Below, piece after piece: positions 62,683 through 64,000 of a DNA stretch of 64,000 nucleotides. The first letter of the stretch is position 1. The number at the start of each line of letters is the position of its first letter. Location of the stretch: positions 2,604,001 to 2,668,000 of the forward strand of contig NZ_CBDDJA010000002.1 of the NCBI RefSeq assembly GCF_965229315.1, written 5' to 3'. This stretch comes from Pelomonas sp965229315 (GTDB lineage Bacteria; Pseudomonadota; Gammaproteobacteria; Burkholderiales; Burkholderiaceae_C). The notes under the pieces are model-generated. The model worked only from the letters and a program-made list of their open reading frames with translations. It did not search any database and was not told the DNA's origin. Both the position numbers and the translations under genes were made by a program.

Positions 62683-64000
62683 CAGGCCAGCTCTTCCTTG
62701 CGGATGCGCACGATGGGCGCGAGGACCGTGGGCAGGCCCTGCATCCTGGCCAGCGCCTCGTTCATGCGGCCTTCGACCGTGTCGTGCGTCAGGATGATGA
62801 GGTCGGTCTGGCGCTCGCCCTCGCCCGACTCGCGCTGCAGCACGGCGTCGATGGAGATGTCGTGCTCGGCCAGGATGGTGGTGATGCGCGACAGCACGCC
62901 CGGCTGGTCGGCCACCACGAGGCGCAGGTAGAAGGCGGTGTGGACCTCGGCCATCGGCAGGATGGGCGTGTCGCTCATCGCGTCGGGCTGGAAGGCCAGG
63001 TGGGGCACGCGGTGGTCGGGGTCGGCGGTGTGCAGGCGGGTCACGTCGACCAGGTCGGCGACGACGGCGGATGCGGTCGGCTCCGCGCCGGCGCCCTTGC
63101 CGTAGTACAGCGTCGTGCCGACCGCGTCGGCCTGCACGACGACGGCGTTCATCGCGCCTTCGACGTTGGCGATGAGGCGGGTGGCCGGGATCAGCGTCGG
63201 GTGCACGCGCAGCTCGATGCCCTGGCTGCCCGAACCCTGCCGGCGGCGCGTGATGCCCAGCAGCTTGATGCGGTAGCCCAGCTGCTCGGCGTACTTGATG
63301 TCGGTGGCCTGCAGGCTGCTGATGCCTTCCACATGCGCCTTGTCGAACTGCACCGGCACGCCGAAGGCGATGGCGCTCATGATGGTCAGCTTGTGGGCCG
63401 CGTCCACGCCTTCGATGTCGAAGGTCGGGTCGCTCTCGGCATAACCCAGGCGCTGGGCCTCCTTCAGCACGGTGGCGAAGTCCAGGCCCTTGCCGCGCAT
63501 CTCCGACAGGATGAAGTTCGTCGTGCCGTTGATGATGCCGGCGATCCATTCGATGCGGTTGGCGGTCAGGCCTTCGCGCAGCGCCTTGATGATGGGGATG
63601 CCACCGGCCACGGCGGCCTCGAACGCGACGACGACGCCCTTCTCGCGCGCGGCCTCGAAGATTTCCGTGCCGTGCAGCGCCAGCAGCGCCTTGTTGGCCG
63701 TCACGACATGCTTGCCGTTGGCGATCGCCCTCAGCACCAGCGTGCGTGCGGGTTCCACACCACCGATCAGCTCGACGACGATGTCGATGGCCGGGTTGTC
63801 GACCAGTTCCTGCGCGTCGGCCACGCAGGGCACGCCGTCACCGACCTGCGCCTGGTAGGCCTTGGCGCGCTCGGCGTTGCGGGCCGCCACCATCGCGATC
63901 TCGATGCCACGGCCCGCGCGGCCGCGGATCTCGGCCTGGTTGCGCTGCAGGACGTGGAAGGTGCCGGCACCGACGGTGCCGAGGCCGATCAGGCCGACTT
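62682..64000 (-). CDS. hom: Homoserine dehydrogenase (N-terminal few codons beyond right edge)
   Basis: About 439 codons visible. The NAD(P)-binding GLIGLGTVGAGT begins two codons from the edge, so only about five residues are missing. ELIGGVEPARTLVLRAIANGKHVVTANKALLA, GIINGTTNFILSEM and AESDPTFDIEGVDAAHKLTIM are family signatures, and an ACT domain (FYLRLVVADQPGVLSRITTILAEHDIS) closes the protein for threonine feedback. It reduces aspartate semialdehyde to homoserine. The upstream promoter lies outside the window. Confidence 0.97.
   Translation of the reverse strand, partial: VGLIGLGTVGAGTFHVLQRNQAEIRGRAGRGIEIAMVAARNAERAKAYQAQVGDGVPCVADAQELVDNPAIDIVVELIGGVEPARTLVLRAIANGKHVVTANKALLALHGTEIFEAAREKGVVVAFEAAVAGGIPIIKALREGLTANRIEWIAGIINGTTNFILSEMRGKGLDFATVLKEAQRLGYAESDPTFDIEGVDAAHKLTIMSAIAFGVPVQFDKAHVEGISSLQATDIKYAEQLGYRIKLLGITRRRQGSGSQGIELRVHPTLIPATRLIANVEGAMNAVVVQADAVGTTLYYGKGAGAEPTASAVVADLVDVTRLHTADPDHRVPHLAFQPDAMSDTPILPMAEVHTAFYLRLVVADQPGVLSRITTILAEHDISIDAVLQRESGEGERQTDLIILTHDTVEGRMNEALARMQGLPTVLAPIVRIRKEELA

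Overview
The window is a stretch of high-GC chromosome (GC-rich third positions throughout, dense long shadow ORFs) from a betaproteobacterium. PEP-CTERM secreted proteins, DctBD, an IrlR/CusR-type two-component pair, mfd-serB, hom-thrC-moeA-moaD and nadA/nadB point to Burkholderiales, most likely the Roseateles/Pelomonas/Rubrivivax side. That placement is inference: no rRNA or other phylogenetic marker is present. I see no tRNA, rRNA, insertion sequence, prophage or CRISPR array. Starts were moved to fit ribosome binding sites, signal peptides or promoters wherever the longest ORF was implausible.

Layout. 1-6.1 kb: the N-terminal part of a repeat-rich secreted adhesin, then dctD, dctB and an MHS-family organic acid permease with a near-consensus sigma-54 promoter. 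6.2-13.7 kb: a small secreted protein, a DUF885 peptidase-like protein, mfd, serB and a periplasmic solute-binding protein. 13.7-17.8 kb: two PEP-CTERM proteins and a pectate lyase lipoprotein. 17.8-22.9 kb: S4 protein, tandem universal stress protein, Rnk-like factor, a ThDP enzyme and an AI-2E family permease. 23-25.6 kb: a rifamycin ADP-ribosyltransferase (Arr) coupled to an MFS pump, divergent from an AraC regulator. 25.6-33 kb: a triple-repeat secreted protein, nadA, a ComFB protein, an HprRS-like two-component system facing a secreted heme-binding/HiuH pair across a palindromic operator, and nadB.

33-38.7 kb holds three tandem S9 prolyl-oligopeptidase-type exported peptidases; the first is broken by an internal deletion and frameshift. 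38.7-44.2 kb: sterol desaturase family protein, DUF2804 protein, and a Fur-box iron operon (small membrane protein, TonB siderophore receptor with a one-base frameshift in the signal-peptide junction, PepSY membrane protein). 44.2-47.8 kb: clpB with a clear sigma-32 promoter and an intrinsic terminator, crcB and moaE.

47.9-59.8 kb is the most unusual part: SPFH/SHOCT protein, DUF4178 zinc-ribbon protein, DUF350 membrane protein and a YciI-like protein in one overlapping run, then (after an opposed PEP-CTERM gene and a MalT/SARP-type regulator) an exported beta-propeller protein, a membrane-embedded spermidine synthase, a Tat-lipoprotein FAD amine oxidase-like protein and a convergent S-adenosylmethionine decarboxylase. 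I read it as a candidate polyamine-linked envelope system. speD itself is the last gene of a tight hom-thrC-moeA-moaD-speD run that extends to the right edge.
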